A stretch of 53,653 bases of DNA from a bacterium (GTDB lineage Bacteria > UBA10199 > DSSB01). The stretch is from positions 1 through 53,653 of the forward strand of contig DATEDP010000033.1 of the NCBI GenBank assembly GCA_035281585.1, written 5' to 3'. A program made the translations under genes and the position numbers. A model generated the notes under the pieces. That model did not search any database. It saw only the letters and a program-made list of their open reading frames with translations, and was not told where the DNA came from. Of this stretch, positions 25,290 to 33,905 are shown one piece after another (position 1 is the stretch's first letter; each line of letters begins with the position of its first letter).

Positions 25290-26066
25290 ATGAAATTTCG
25301 CTTGCCCGCCCTCCTTCTTGCCTGGTCGCTGTTTTTCGCCGCTCCCCAGCTTTGGGCGCGGAGCATTACGGTCGACGATAGCGGCGCCGAGGAAATCGTC
25401 ATCACGACGAACGTCGAGCTTTGCCCCAAGCCCAAAGACGATCCCGACACTCCCGAAAAAGAAGGCCCGACTCCCGAAGACCTCCAGAATTTCATCGAGG
25501 CCCATCAAGAAGAGGTCGCCCGCATTTGGAACGCCTGTCCGCGGCGCCTCCGGGTTCGCCGCGGCGAGCCTCGCAAGACCGTCCGCTTCGTCTTCAATTT
25601 CAGCGTCATCGAGGACTGCGACACGCCGAAGGACCCCGAAAAGAAGCGCTTCATGGTCCATCTCGGAAAGCCGCCGCCCGAGACCGGCAAGAACGCCGAC
25701 TCCGAAAATCTTTGGCTCGAGAACACCTCCCGCTCGGTGGCCCACGAGATCGGCCATAAAATGGGTTTGGAGGACGAGTACGACCCCAACGGCGGCACCC
25801 GCGAAAACTTGATGGGGCGAGGCCAAGGCGGGGACTTCGAGCGGGTCATGCTTTATCACGTGGCGACGATCCTCTTCGAGCATGTCGGCAACCCCGACGC
25901 CGACGAAGAGGCCCGGCGCGAATTGATGAAAACCTTGCTGCGGATGAAGGACCAAAAAACGGCCAAAAAGATCGCGGCCGACAACGGCATCACCAACGCC
26001 GAGTACGACGCCTATAAGGACCTGTTCGCGGCGAATGGGACCGAAATCCAACCGGGGAGACCCTAA
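25290..26066 (+). CDS. Secreted zinc metalloprotease (metzincin-like)
   Basis: A 258-residue protein with a signal peptide (about 1-23). The catalytic motif HEIGHKMGLEDEY (His-Glu-x2-His-x5-Asp/Glu) lies at about residues 152-164, preceded by a Ser/Arg strand; the third ligand is probably the Asp or Glu after MGL. An NLMGRG turn further on may correspond to a Met-turn (ENLM). Two pairs of Cys are spaced through the N-terminal half. The C-terminal 60 residues are helical and Lys/Glu/Asp-rich. The TAATG at its end couples it to the following lipoprotein gene. The substrate is unknown. Confidence 0.75.
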   Translation: MKFRLPALLLAWSLFFAAPQLWARSITVDDSGAEEIVITTNVELCPKPKDDPDTPEKEGPTPEDLQNFIEAHQEEVARIWNACPRRLRVRRGEPRKTVRFVFNFSVIEDCDTPKDPEKKRFMVHLGKPPPETGKNADSENLWLENTSRSVAHEIGHKMGLEDEYDPNGGTRENLMGRGQGGDFERVMLYHVATILFEHVGNPDADEEARRELMKTLLRMKDQKTAKKIAADNGITNAEYDAYKDLFAANGTEIQPGRP

Positions 26067-26887
26067 TGAAAGCAGCCCTGAAAACCTGGCTGATGGTCTT
26101 CGCCGCCCTCGCCTTCTCGGCCTGCGGCGGTGGCGGTTCCTCGACGGGCTCCGATTGGAGGGGGCAGCCTTACGACGTGCCGGCCGGCAAGAGCCTCAAC
26201 TCGGTCTTCCAGGACATCTCGGCCTTGTCGGGAATTTCCTTCACGGTCGATCCGGTCTTGCAAGCCTCGCTCGACGCCGACCCGCCGCGGCTCCCGATCC
26301 TGCTGGGGCTCAACGCCGCCCAAGTCCTGGTCCTGATCCAAGACCTGATGCCGCCGGAGCAGGAATATTTCTACCAGGAGCTCAGCGCTCAGAGCATCGC
26401 GATCATCCCCCGCTTCCAGCAAGCCGAGGACTTGTCGGCCGCCGCTCCCGTCACGATCATCGACTTCGACACCTTCGCCCATGTCGGCTTTAAAGCCCTG
26501 ATCAGCGACCCTCAAATCGAGGAGTTCGAATGCGGCGGCCCGGCCGGATTGGGCGACGGCGGAATTTTCGAGATCCTCACCGAAGTCAGCTCCGACCCCG
26601 ACGGCCACTCCGAGTTCATCGGCGAATTTCCGCCCTTGGTCGAGTACAGCATCGAGGGCAACCGGATATCGTTCTTCGGCGATCCGCCTTGGGTGACGGT
26701 CGGCGGCGCCATTCAAGCTGACGGGTCTTTCAGCGCCTCGGGCAGCGGCACCGTGGCCGGCTTCCCCGACGTCAGCGTCGAGTTCCTCGGCCAAGCCCAG
26801 CCCGGGCTGCTCACCGGCACCCTGACGATGGGTGCCGGCGGCGAATTGCCCGGCGGGAATCCCGCCGTCTACAGCGTTCATCCTTAA
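26066..26887 (+). CDS. Lipoprotein with STN-like domain
   Basis: A 273-residue protein with signal sequence and lipobox (FSAC, Cys20), followed by a Gly-rich linker. Residues about 36-115 (VPAGKSLNSVFQDISALSG, then FTVDPVL and later IAIIP) follow the secretin/TonB short N-terminal (STN) pattern, a small periplasmic alpha/beta domain. The C-terminal part is beta-rich with no recognised domain. It overlaps the metalloprotease stop by one base, so the two are translated together and may form a pair. The end overlaps the pirin gene tail by 4 bases. Confidence 0.6.
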   Translation: MKAALKTWLMVFAALAFSACGGGGSSTGSDWRGQPYDVPAGKSLNSVFQDISALSGISFTVDPVLQASLDADPPRLPILLGLNAAQVLVLIQDLMPPEQEYFYQELSAQSIAIIPRFQQAEDLSAAAPVTIIDFDTFAHVGFKALISDPQIEEFECGGPAGLGDGGIFEILTEVSSDPDGHSEFIGEFPPLVEYSIEGNRISFFGDPPWVTVGGAIQADGSFSASGSGTVAGFPDVSVEFLGQAQPGLLTGTLTMGAGGELPGGNPAVYSVHP

Positions 26888-27762
26888 GCCGGCGGCCCGA
26901 GGTGGCCCATCTTGCCTCGGCGGTAGTCCTCGATCGCTTGATCGATTTCTTCCTCCCGATTCATGACGAAGGGACCGTAGCCGACCAGCGGCTCGTCGAT
27001 CGGCTCGCCGCTCATCAACAAGACCCGGCTCTCTTCCTTGGCCGAGAGCGAGAGGGTCTCGCCTCGCCGATCGAAGTAAGCCAGCATGGCGGCTCCGGCG
27101 TCTTCCCCGCGGTTCAGCTCGACCTTGCCGCTCCGAACCAGCAGGAAAGCCGAGTGGCCTTCCGGCAGTTTCAGCTCGACCGACTTTCCGGCCTCCAACT
27201 GGAGGTCCCAGAGGCTGACCGGCGTGAAGGTCCGGGCCGGCCCTCGATGGCCTTGGAAATCGCCGGCAATGACCCGCAAGGTTCCGGCTCCGCCCGGCAG
27301 GGCGACCGCCGGAATTTGAGCGGCGCGGAGATCTTGATACCGGGGCGGGCTCTTCTTGAATTCGCTCGGGAGATTAACCCAAAGCTGGACCATCTCGAGC
27401 GTTCCGCCGTTTCGGGCAAAATCCCGCCCGTGCATCTCCTCGTGAACGATGCCGGAGGCGGCGGTCATCCATTGGACGTCGCCGGGTCCGATTTTGCCGC
27501 GAGTCCCGGTGGAGTCGCGATGCTCGACTTCGCCCTGGTAAACGATGGTGACGGTCTCGAAGCCGCGATGCGGATGCTCGCCGACGCCGCGTCGCTCCTC
27601 GGTCGGCGGAAATTCGGCCGGCCCGGCGTAGTCCAAGAGCAGAAAAGGGCTGATCGCCGGATCACCGTCGTTGTAGGAAAACATCGATCGCACGGGAAAA
27701 CCGTCGCCAACCCAATGGCCGGCGGGGCTTTTGCGGATTTGGAGGAGATTTTTCTGGCTCAA
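26884..27762 (-). CDS. Pirin-family cupin protein
   Basis: A 292-residue bicupin. The N-terminal cupin holds the pirin metal motif: GEHPHRGFETVTIVYQGEVEH and later HEEMHG (His, His, His, Glu ligands). The C-terminal cupin is present but without these ligands. The start is TTG 27762, chosen for the AAGGAGG just upstream, giving MSQKNLLQIRKS, a typical pirin beginning; the frame continues upstream to an ATG at 27858 without family similarity. Many pirins have quercetinase-like or regulatory roles; which applies here is unknown. Confidence 0.9.
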   Translation of the reverse strand: MSQKNLLQIRKSPAGHWVGDGFPVRSMFSYNDGDPAISPFLLLDYAGPAEFPPTEERRGVGEHPHRGFETVTIVYQGEVEHRDSTGTRGKIGPGDVQWMTAASGIVHEEMHGRDFARNGGTLEMVQLWVNLPSEFKKSPPRYQDLRAAQIPAVALPGGAGTLRVIAGDFQGHRGPARTFTPVSLWDLQLEAGKSVELKLPEGHSAFLLVRSGKVELNRGEDAGAAMLAYFDRRGETLSLSAKEESRVLLMSGEPIDEPLVGYGPFVMNREEEIDQAIEDYRRGKMGHLGPPA

Positions 27763-27808
27763 GGCAGCCTCCTTTTTGAGGTGGAAGAGCCAGATGGGGC
27801 TTCCTCGG

Positions 27809-27843
27809 AAAAAATCAAGGCCCGGGGAATAAACCCCGGGCCT
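27809..27843 (-). terminator. Intrinsic terminator after the small Cys protein
   Basis: AGGCCCGGGG and CCCCGGGCCT pair around AATAAA, with an A-rich run (GGAAAAAATC) on the plus strand to the left, giving U-rich RNA for minus-strand transcripts. It lies 22 bases after the stop of the 84-residue gene. Confidence 0.8.
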
Positions 27844-27864
27844 CCTAGCGAAACCCAAATGGGC

Positions 27865-28119
27865 TTAGTACCCGCCGCCCTTCGGAGCGGGGGCCGAAGC
27901 CGGCAGATCGCCGCTGCCTTGCGGGGCCTGGGCGGTCTTCTTGTCGATGCAAGCCTGGAGCTCGGCCCCGGTCTTGCCCTTGTTCTTGCAGGCGTCGGTC
28001 GCCTCTTGGACGCTCATCGGGGCCTTCGTTTCGCCGGCCTTCCCGGCCTCGCCCGCGGCGAGAGCCGCTGTTGAAAGAGCCAGCGCGGCGATCAGAAAAG
28101 GATAGATCGTCTTTTTCAT
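27865..28119 (-). CDS. Small secreted two-cysteine protein
   Basis: An 84-residue protein starting at ATG 28119 behind AGGAGA. A signal peptide (about 1-22) ends LAA before GEAGKAGE. The mature part has a helix with two Cys (TDACKNKGKTGAELQACIDKK) spaced like a single PsiF-type repeat, then a Pro/Ala/Gly tail ending GGGY. The same frame is open far upstream into the topoisomerase gene, but only this end has a ribosome site and signal sequence. The function is unknown and the PsiF similarity is weak. Confidence 0.65.
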   Translation of the reverse strand: MKKTIYPFLIAALALSTAALAAGEAGKAGETKAPMSVQEATDACKNKGKTGAELQACIDKKTAQAPQGSGDLPASAPAPKGGGY

Positions 28120-28241
28120 ATTGGTCTCCTGTTCGAGTTCATTTCGTTTCGAACGGAGACTGTCACCGCCGCGACGCGAGGACAATGGGTGAAGGCCCGG
28201 TTTTAGGATGGGGGAATCCCCGGCCTCTTTTGGCCGTTTTT

Positions 28242-29384
28242 TTAGACGTAATTGGCCTTCTTGATCTTCTCGAGGATGATCTTCTCCGGCATCAGCGGGT
28301 CGCGGGGATTGACCGAGAAGAGCGCCTGTTGCTCGCAGCGCCGCTTGTGCTGGATCAGCCAGCGCAGGATATCGGCCACGCCCTTGTTGCGCTTGTCCTT
28401 GAAGAAGGGATCGTTTTGCAGGGCGTCGCGGGCCTTCTTCAAGGCCCGGGATTCGGCGGCGTCGTTCTCCTTCACGCCATAGTCCGGCAGGTCGTATTTG
28501 CGGATATCCTCGGGCAGGACGCCGAGGAACTTCACCTCCGGCGCGCTGAAGTCGGAATTGCGGATCAAGCTGGCCGCCGACCCGGCCTTCAGGGTCCGGA
28601 AGATGTTCTGCATGGTGTAGGCGTCCAAATCGCCGAAGAAGTAGCAAGGAATCCTCAGCTCATCCTGGATCAGCTTGGTCCAGCCGCGGACGGCATTGGA
28701 GGGCACGCCCTGGGCGCCGAGCAAGATGACCGGGTGACGCTTGGTGAAACCGCTGTTGACCAAGGTATTGGCGGTGCCTTCCGACTCGACGATGAGGCAG
28801 AAATCGATCTTCTTCTTGGCCTTGAGCTTGAGGCTTTGGGGCCGGTTCTTGGGCTGAAAGGGCGAAGTGCCGAGGGTCGAGAGGTCGATCGTCGCCTTGC
28901 CGCCGTCGGGCAGGGTCTCGACCACCACCAATTGCTGGCTGTAAGTCTGGCCGCCGCGGTCGTTGGCGAAGCAGTTCAGGTCCTCGCGGTAGCACTCCAT
29001 CATCTCGCAGATGAAGTCGATGATGGCGTCGCTCTCGTCCTGATCGGCGAAATCCAGCGGCTTCAGCGCCGGGTCGTGCTTAATCTCGCCCTTGGAGATA
29101 TAGTAGAGCTCGCGCTTGGTGTTGGTGGCGCCGACGTCGAGGTTGCGCAGAATGAGCTCGAGCATGAAGACGGCCCGCGACATCTTCTGAACCGAGCTGA
29201 CGTTCAGCTCGGTCGCCACCTTCTTCTCGCCGGGCGTCAGATAGCCGACCTTGGGATTGTAATTGGAGTTGTCGAGCGAGCACTTGGTGGCCTCGAGGAC
29301 CGGCCGGCGGGCCTTTTCCAAATCCCGGAGCAGCTTCTCGCACATCTCGACCGAGAGCTTTTTGACGTCGATATCGGTTGCCAT
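28242..29384 (-). CDS. top6A: DNA topoisomerase VI subunit A (Spo11-like)
   Basis: A 380-residue DNA-cleaving subunit. The winged-helix 5Y-CAP domain holds the catalytic tyrosine motif KRELYYISK (Tyr94/95). The Toprim domain follows, with Glu200 (LIVESEG) and the Asp pair in GDLDAYTMQN (Asp252, Asp254), then FRTLKAGSAAS, as in archaeal enzymes where GDGDPWG-type motifs are usual. It would make two-base staggered double-strand breaks and relax or decatenate DNA with the B subunit. It starts by TAATG overlap with the B gene. Topoisomerase VI is archaeal and plant-typical but known in a minority of bacteria. Confidence 0.9.
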   Translation of the reverse strand: MATDIDVKKLSVEMCEKLLRDLEKARRPVLEATKCSLDNSNYNPKVGYLTPGEKKVATELNVSSVQKMSRAVFMLELILRNLDVGATNTKRELYYISKGEIKHDPALKPLDFADQDESDAIIDFICEMMECYREDLNCFANDRGGQTYSQQLVVVETLPDGGKATIDLSTLGTSPFQPKNRPQSLKLKAKKKIDFCLIVESEGTANTLVNSGFTKRHPVILLGAQGVPSNAVRGWTKLIQDELRIPCYFFGDLDAYTMQNIFRTLKAGSAASLIRNSDFSAPEVKFLGVLPEDIRKYDLPDYGVKENDAAESRALKKARDALQNDPFFKDKRNKGVADILRWLIQHKRRCEQQALFSVNPRDPLMPEKIILEKIKKANYV

Positions 29385-31165
29385 TACTTCTTCCTCTCCT
29401 TGGTCGCTTTTTTGGCCGCCGGCTTCTTGGCCGGTTTCTTCTTCGGGGCGGCGGACGGCGTCAGGATCTCGCTCGGCTCATCGACCTCCCGCGAATCGGC
29501 TTGGGCCGAGGCCGCGCCCGGAATGATCCCGACGGTCTGCTCCATCTTCATCACCGCTTCCTCGGCATGCTCGATGGCGACCGCCAATTCTTTCTCGGCC
29601 AGCGCGGCGTCGCGGCCCAGGATCTTGGCCAGTCCTTCGAGGGCCTTGGCCCGGCGCTCCTTCGGCGACTTGGTGATGCGGCAGGCGCCGTCGACCAAGA
29701 TCGGCGCGAACATCTCGATGTGCTGGCGCTTCTTCTCGAGATCGGCCTCCTTGGTCTCGCGCCGGATATGCTTGGAGAGGCGCTGGCCGGCTTGGATCAG
29801 GGTGCGCCGGATTTCCTCGACCAACTCGTCGCTGGCATCGACCGTCTCTTTGGAGGCGTTCTTGAACTTGATGAAGGGCGAAACCACGCTGACCGCAATG
29901 ATGTAGGGACCCGACGGCAGGCTGCCCTTGGGCTGGTTGAGCCCGTAAGCCCGCCAATTGACCGACTCGGCGGCCTGGGTCATGGCGCAGGCCGATTTGT
30001 CGAATTGCAGCGGGACCCGGTTGGCGAAACGCAGCAAGGTGACCTGATCCTCCTCGCCGCCCGGCTTGTTCAAAAGCCGGGCGATCGCGGTTTCGACCAA
30101 GACCGGCTTGAAATCGCAGATCGCCGGCTTGCGCGACACGACCGAGAAGAAGTCGACCTCGCCGACCCGCTGAATGCTCTTGGCCAATCCGGGCTCGCCG
30201 ATGCTGAGAACGCTGCTGGTGGAAGGCGCCATCAGCTTGGCTTTCTGGATCGCCGCGAAGACCCGCTTGAATTGCTCCTCGCTGGCCTTGTCGACGCTCA
30301 AGTCGAGCAAGGACTGAGGGAGCCCCTCTTTTTTCAGATCCTTGAGCACGCCGTCGGAAACCCGGGAAAATCCCTTCTTGAGCCAAGCTCCGATCGAAAC
30401 CCGGCCGAAGAGATGGGAGTGGGCGATGAACTCCCCCAGCTTCATCGTATGGGGATGGGGATCGGTGGCGTCGGGAATTTGCGGGATTTCATCGGTGACC
30501 CGCGGAACGACGACCTCATCCTGATCCATCACCTTGTAGCGCAAGGTCAGGTGGGGATTCACCAAGGTCGTGCCGTTGAGATAGGCCAGGATTCCGCCTT
30601 CGCCGTTGAGCTGAACCCGGGCATCGATGACGAACTCGCAGGCGACGCCGTGGTCCTTGCCCCACTCCACCGTCTCCTTGGACTTCATCGTGCCCTTGTT
30701 GTGCTTGATGTCGACTTCGACCACGCACTGGACGGCCTTGCGCATCTTGGCGGTCTTGGTGACGATGGTCGCGCCGCGGGCGTTGGTGAGCTGGGCCCAG
30801 GTGGTGACGGCCGAGATGCCGATGCCCTGCTGACCCCGGCTGCAGCGGCCGCGGCCGAACTTGGAGCTGGCCAAGTACTCGCCGAAAACCTTGACGACGT
30901 CCTCGACCTCGAGGCCGGGGCCGTTATCCTCGACCCGGACCCGAATCGCGTCGGCGCCCTTGCCGGTGCCTTCGCCGACCTTCTCGATCAGGACCGAAAC
31001 CTCGGGCAGGATGCCGGCATCCTCGCAGGCGTCGAGCGAATTATCGACCGCCTCCTTGATCGTGGTCAGGATCGCCTTGGTGTAGGACGAAAAACCTACT
31101 TGCTGGAGATTCTTGGAGAAATATTCCGCGCTGCTGGCGGAGGTAATGGTCTGAGCTTTTGCCAT
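29384..31165 (-). CDS. top6B: DNA topoisomerase VI subunit B (GHKL ATPase)
   Basis: A 593-residue ATPase subunit. GHKL motifs: KEAVDNSLDA (N box, Glu38 and Asn42), EDNGPGL (Asp80) and GRGRCSRGQQGIG (Gly-rich lid). A helix-two-turn-helix region and a transducer domain with a conserved KPA/RFANRVPL segment follow. The C-terminus ends in a Lys/Ala/Pro-rich tail of about 25 residues (KKKPAKKPAAKKATKERKK), like histone H1 or bacterial H1-like tails. The start ATG 31165 (MAKAQT) matches the family; an ATG five codons earlier is possible. It precedes and overlaps top6A by one base. Confidence 0.92.
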   Translation of the reverse strand: MAKAQTITSASSAEYFSKNLQQVGFSSYTKAILTTIKEAVDNSLDACEDAGILPEVSVLIEKVGEGTGKGADAIRVRVEDNGPGLEVEDVVKVFGEYLASSKFGRGRCSRGQQGIGISAVTTWAQLTNARGATIVTKTAKMRKAVQCVVEVDIKHNKGTMKSKETVEWGKDHGVACEFVIDARVQLNGEGGILAYLNGTTLVNPHLTLRYKVMDQDEVVVPRVTDEIPQIPDATDPHPHTMKLGEFIAHSHLFGRVSIGAWLKKGFSRVSDGVLKDLKKEGLPQSLLDLSVDKASEEQFKRVFAAIQKAKLMAPSTSSVLSIGEPGLAKSIQRVGEVDFFSVVSRKPAICDFKPVLVETAIARLLNKPGGEEDQVTLLRFANRVPLQFDKSACAMTQAAESVNWRAYGLNQPKGSLPSGPYIIAVSVVSPFIKFKNASKETVDASDELVEEIRRTLIQAGQRLSKHIRRETKEADLEKKRQHIEMFAPILVDGACRITKSPKERRAKALEGLAKILGRDAALAEKELAVAIEHAEEAVMKMEQTVGIIPGAASAQADSREVDEPSEILTPSAAPKKKPAKKPAAKKATKERKK

Positions 31166-31199
31166 GGCCGAGGCATACAATGGTAATTCTCATTGAAAT

Positions 31200-31919
31200 T
31201 CAAGTCCTTATTCGATGGCTGTAATTGGGATCGGCCCCGTTCAGCTTTTTGGAGCTATAAAGGTAGTCGTTCAAGCCCTCTTCTTGAGGGTGCCGCGCTC
31301 CGACCTGGTCGTAGGAAAAAATGAAATTGACCCGCTCCTCGGCGCCCTCGACCGGACTGACGCTGTGGAGACAGCGGTCGCCCCGCATCAACAAAAGCCG
31401 GCCCGGCGCCGGGGCGACGTGGAGCTTGGAGCTGAAGCGACGCCCGACCGGGCTCATCCACAAACGATCCAAGGCTTTCTGCCAAGCCGTGTGGCTTCGG
31501 CCCCGGAGCAGGAAGCGGTGGCCCGGATGCATCTCGGTGACCCCGCCGGCGACGGCGTTGAGATAGAGGATGGCGGTCAAGGCATTGCGGTCGTAGTGCC
31601 AGCGGTATTCGCCGCCCGGCCGGGTGATGTTGATATTGATCGCGACCTTGCGCTGGCGCATGGGCTCGAGGCGGAGCCCGCTGCTCTCTTCGGCGATCGC
31701 CTGGATTCGCCGATAGAGCATCGCCAGCTCCGGAAAGGCCGCGTCGATCGCCTCGCCGTCGATGACGAAGTAGCGCAGCGAGCGGCCGCGCATCGGCCGG
31801 TGAATCTCGGTCAGCTCATGCTTCGAGCGATAAGCCTCGATCCGAGTCAGCCAATCGCCGGCTTCCTCGGCCGAAAGAAAAGAGTCCCAGCTCCACACTT
31901 GTTGGTCACGATCCGCCAT
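31200..31919 (-). CDS. 2-oxoglutarate/Fe(II)-dependent dioxygenase
   Basis: A 239-residue double-stranded beta-helix enzyme. Iron ligands His108 and Asp110 (WHYD) and His185 (DRCLHSVSP), with Arg196 (EERVNF) for 2-oxoglutarate, follow the HxD...H...R pattern of the prolyl-hydroxylase/PHYH-like group. IAINI-type strands and an N-linked Gly-rich turn precede it. The substrate is unknown. It overlaps the upstream methyltransferase by 14 bases, suggesting a two-gene operon that may modify one small molecule or protein; this is inference. Confidence 0.85.
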   Translation of the reverse strand: MADRDQQVWSWDSFLSAEEAGDWLTRIEAYRSKHELTEIHRPMRGRSLRYFVIDGEAIDAAFPELAMLYRRIQAIAEESSGLRLEPMRQRKVAININITRPGGEYRWHYDRNALTAILYLNAVAGGVTEMHPGHRFLLRGRSHTAWQKALDRLWMSPVGRRFSSKLHVAPAPGRLLLMRGDRCLHSVSPVEGAEERVNFIFSYDQVGARHPQEEGLNDYLYSSKKLNGADPNYSHRIRT

Positions 31920-32550
31920 GTTTTCGGCTCACCACTGCCAGCCAGGGCTGCTCGCTGCGCCGCTTTCCGGCCGGGCGGTAATAATGATGCAACACCTCGA
32001 AGCCGGCGGCTTCAAGGTGGGGCTTGAACTCCTCGAACTCCATGAAGTTGCCGTAGCGCTGGCCGTCCCAGCCCTCGAAGCTGCCTCGGGGGTTGGAAGC
32101 GAAGAGGATACCGCCCGGCCGCAGAGCCGACCACAAATCCTTCAAGACCCGCGACAGCTCCTGCGAAGGCACGTGAAAAAGCGAGGCATTGGCGAAGATG
32201 CCGTCGAAACCGCCGGCCGGAAGCTCCAAGCTCAAGAAGTCTTGCTGCCAAACCTCGCAACCCGAATATTCCCGGGCCATCCGGCAAAAATTGGCGCAAC
32301 CCTCCAAGCCGACCGCCCGGTGACCGAGGCTCTTGAAGTAAGCCAGGTCCCGGCCCGGACCGCAGCCGAAGTCGAGGAGGTCGAGCGGCCGGTCCTGGGG
32401 AAGCTCCGCCAGCAGAGCCTGATAGTTTTGCCGGACGTCATGGCCCTTGGTGCCCTCCCAAAATTCCTCGGCCCGCCTTTCATAGTGGTCGAGAGTCTGG
32501 CGGCTGATTTGCCGGAGATCGGATGGATTTAAGCGCTTCACGATTTGCAC
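31906..32550 (-). CDS. Class I SAM-dependent methyltransferase
   Basis: A 214-residue methyltransferase with motif I LLDFGCGPGRDLAYF at about 58-72, an acidic residue after strand 2 (GLEGC) and the later LRPGGILFASNPRG, as in Methyltransf_11/25 types. The start is GTG 32550; a later GTG at 32541 is possible. The start region overlaps that of the divergent helicase by 28 bases if both earliest starts are used. The substrate is unknown. Confidence 0.85.
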   Translation of the reverse strand: MQIVKRLNPSDLRQISRQTLDHYERRAEEFWEGTKGHDVRQNYQALLAELPQDRPLDLLDFGCGPGRDLAYFKSLGHRAVGLEGCANFCRMAREYSGCEVWQQDFLSLELPAGGFDGIFANASLFHVPSQELSRVLKDLWSALRPGGILFASNPRGSFEGWDGQRYGNFMEFEEFKPHLEAAGFEVLHHYYRPAGKRRSEQPWLAVVSRKHGGS

Positions 32551-33905
32551 CTTGTATTAATCGTGGATTCTGCTACACCGCCCTCCCCTTGAACACCGAA
32601 TTTCAAAACCTGGGCATCTCCTCGCGAATCTTGAGCGCCCTGCATAAGATGAAGATCGTCGCTCCCACGCCGATCCAGCATAAATGCATCCCGGTGGGCC
32701 TGGAGGGCAAGGACATCATGGGCATCGCCCAGACCGGGACCGGCAAGACCTTGGCCTTCGGAATCCCGGTGGTTCAGCGGCTGGACCACTTGCCGGGCCG
32801 GGCCCTGATCTTATTGCCGACCCGGGAGCTGGCCCTGCAGGCCGAGGAAACCTTCCTCCGCATCGGCCAAGCCTTTCACCTGAAAACCACGGTCTTGATC
32901 GGCGGCGAATCGATCCACCGCCAGGCCCAGGACCTGCGCAAACAGCCTCGGATCCTCATCGCCACTCCCGGCCGTCTGATCGATCACCTCGAAGAGCGGC
33001 GGCTCCGCCTCGACGACGTGAAAATCCTGGTCCTCGACGAAGCCGACCGGATGCTCGACATGGGTTTCGCGCCCCAGCTCAACCGGATCATGAAAACGGT
33101 CCCCAAGGAGCGCCAGACCCTGCTCTTCTCGGCCACCATGCCGAACTCCATCGTCAAGCTGGCGACCACCTATATGGCGATGCCGGTGCGCCTCGAAGTG
33201 GCCCCGGCCGGGACGACCTCGGCCGACATCGAGCAGGAGATCTTCATCATCCGCCAGGAGTCGAAACTGTCGCTGCTCGAGAAGCTGCTGCAAGAATATC
33301 ACGGCACGGTGCTGGTCTTCTCGCGCACCAAGCACGGCGCGAAGAAGATCGCCAAGGTGGTCAACATGATGGGCCACCACGCCGCCGAAATCCACGCCAA
33401 CCGCTCGCAAAGCCAACGGCGCGAAGCCCTGGCCGGCTTTCGCTCCGGCAAATACCGGGTCTTGGTCGCGACCGACATCGCGGCCCGGGGCATCGACGTG
33501 AGCAACATCGAATTGGTGGTGAATTTCGACTTGCCCGATCAATCCGAAGATTACGTCCATCGCATCGGCCGCACCGGCCGGGCCGGAAACAAGGGTCGGG
33601 CCATTTCCTTCGCCACGCCCGAGCAGAAAAAAGAGATCCACCTCATCGAGCGGCTGATCAAAAAAAGCCTGACCATTTCGCAATTGCCGGAGCTGCCGCC
33701 GCCCCGCCGCCGGCAAGCCCCGGCACCGACGCCACCGGCGGCTCCCAAGCCTCAAGGCCACCGCGGCCATGTCAAATTGGGGCCCATGCCCAGCGGAGCG
33801 AAAAAACCGGGGAAGAAACGGCGCCGCTCGCGCCGAGGTCGCTTCAAAAGGCGTCAAGGCGCCGGCGATGGCGCCGGCGGCGGGACCGGCGGCAAGCCGA
33901 CGTAA
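32523..33905 (+). CDS. DEAD-box RNA helicase (RhlE-like)
   Basis: A 460-residue helicase. Q motif (APTPIQ), Walker A AQTGTGKT, PTRELALQ, TPGRLIDH, DEAD, SAT, and in the second domain ATDIAARGID and HRIGRTGRAG are all intact. It unwinds RNA duplexes, typically in ribosome assembly or mRNA decay. The C-terminal 75 residues are Pro-rich then Arg/Lys-rich (KKRRRSRRGRFKRR), a common RNA-binding tail. ATG 32523 has GGAG upstream; a TTG at 32589 nearer the core (LNTEFQNLG) has none, so the N-terminus is not certain. Its 3' end overlaps the convergent lipoprotein gene by 52 bases. Confidence 0.92.
   Translation: MDLSASRFAPCINRGFCYTALPLNTEFQNLGISSRILSALHKMKIVAPTPIQHKCIPVGLEGKDIMGIAQTGTGKTLAFGIPVVQRLDHLPGRALILLPTRELALQAEETFLRIGQAFHLKTTVLIGGESIHRQAQDLRKQPRILIATPGRLIDHLEERRLRLDDVKILVLDEADRMLDMGFAPQLNRIMKTVPKERQTLLFSATMPNSIVKLATTYMAMPVRLEVAPAGTTSADIEQEIFIIRQESKLSLLEKLLQEYHGTVLVFSRTKHGAKKIAKVVNMMGHHAAEIHANRSQSQRREALAGFRSGKYRVLVATDIAARGIDVSNIELVVNFDLPDQSEDYVHRIGRTGRAGNKGRAISFATPEQKKEIHLIERLIKKSLTISQLPELPPPRRRQAPAPTPPAAPKPQGHRGHVKLGPMPSGAKKPGKKRRRSRRGRFKRRQGAGDGAGGGTGGKPT

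Noticed and set aside
28227-28251. Hairpin GGCC-TCTTTT-GGCC followed by a T-run on the plus strand
   Set aside because: It looks like a plus-strand terminator but all flanking genes run on the minus strand, and the T-run overlaps the end of top6A; probably chance.
27865-28647. 260-codon frame ending with the small two-Cys protein
   Set aside because: Only the last 84 codons have a ribosome site and signal peptide; the earlier part lies in the topoisomerase VI A gene in another frame.
28071-31186. Two long plus-strand open frames (about 600 codons each) opposite the topoisomerase VI genes
   Set aside because: The minus strand has complete family motifs for both subunits; the plus-strand translations are repetitive in Leu/Gly/Asp with no domain and no ribosome site.
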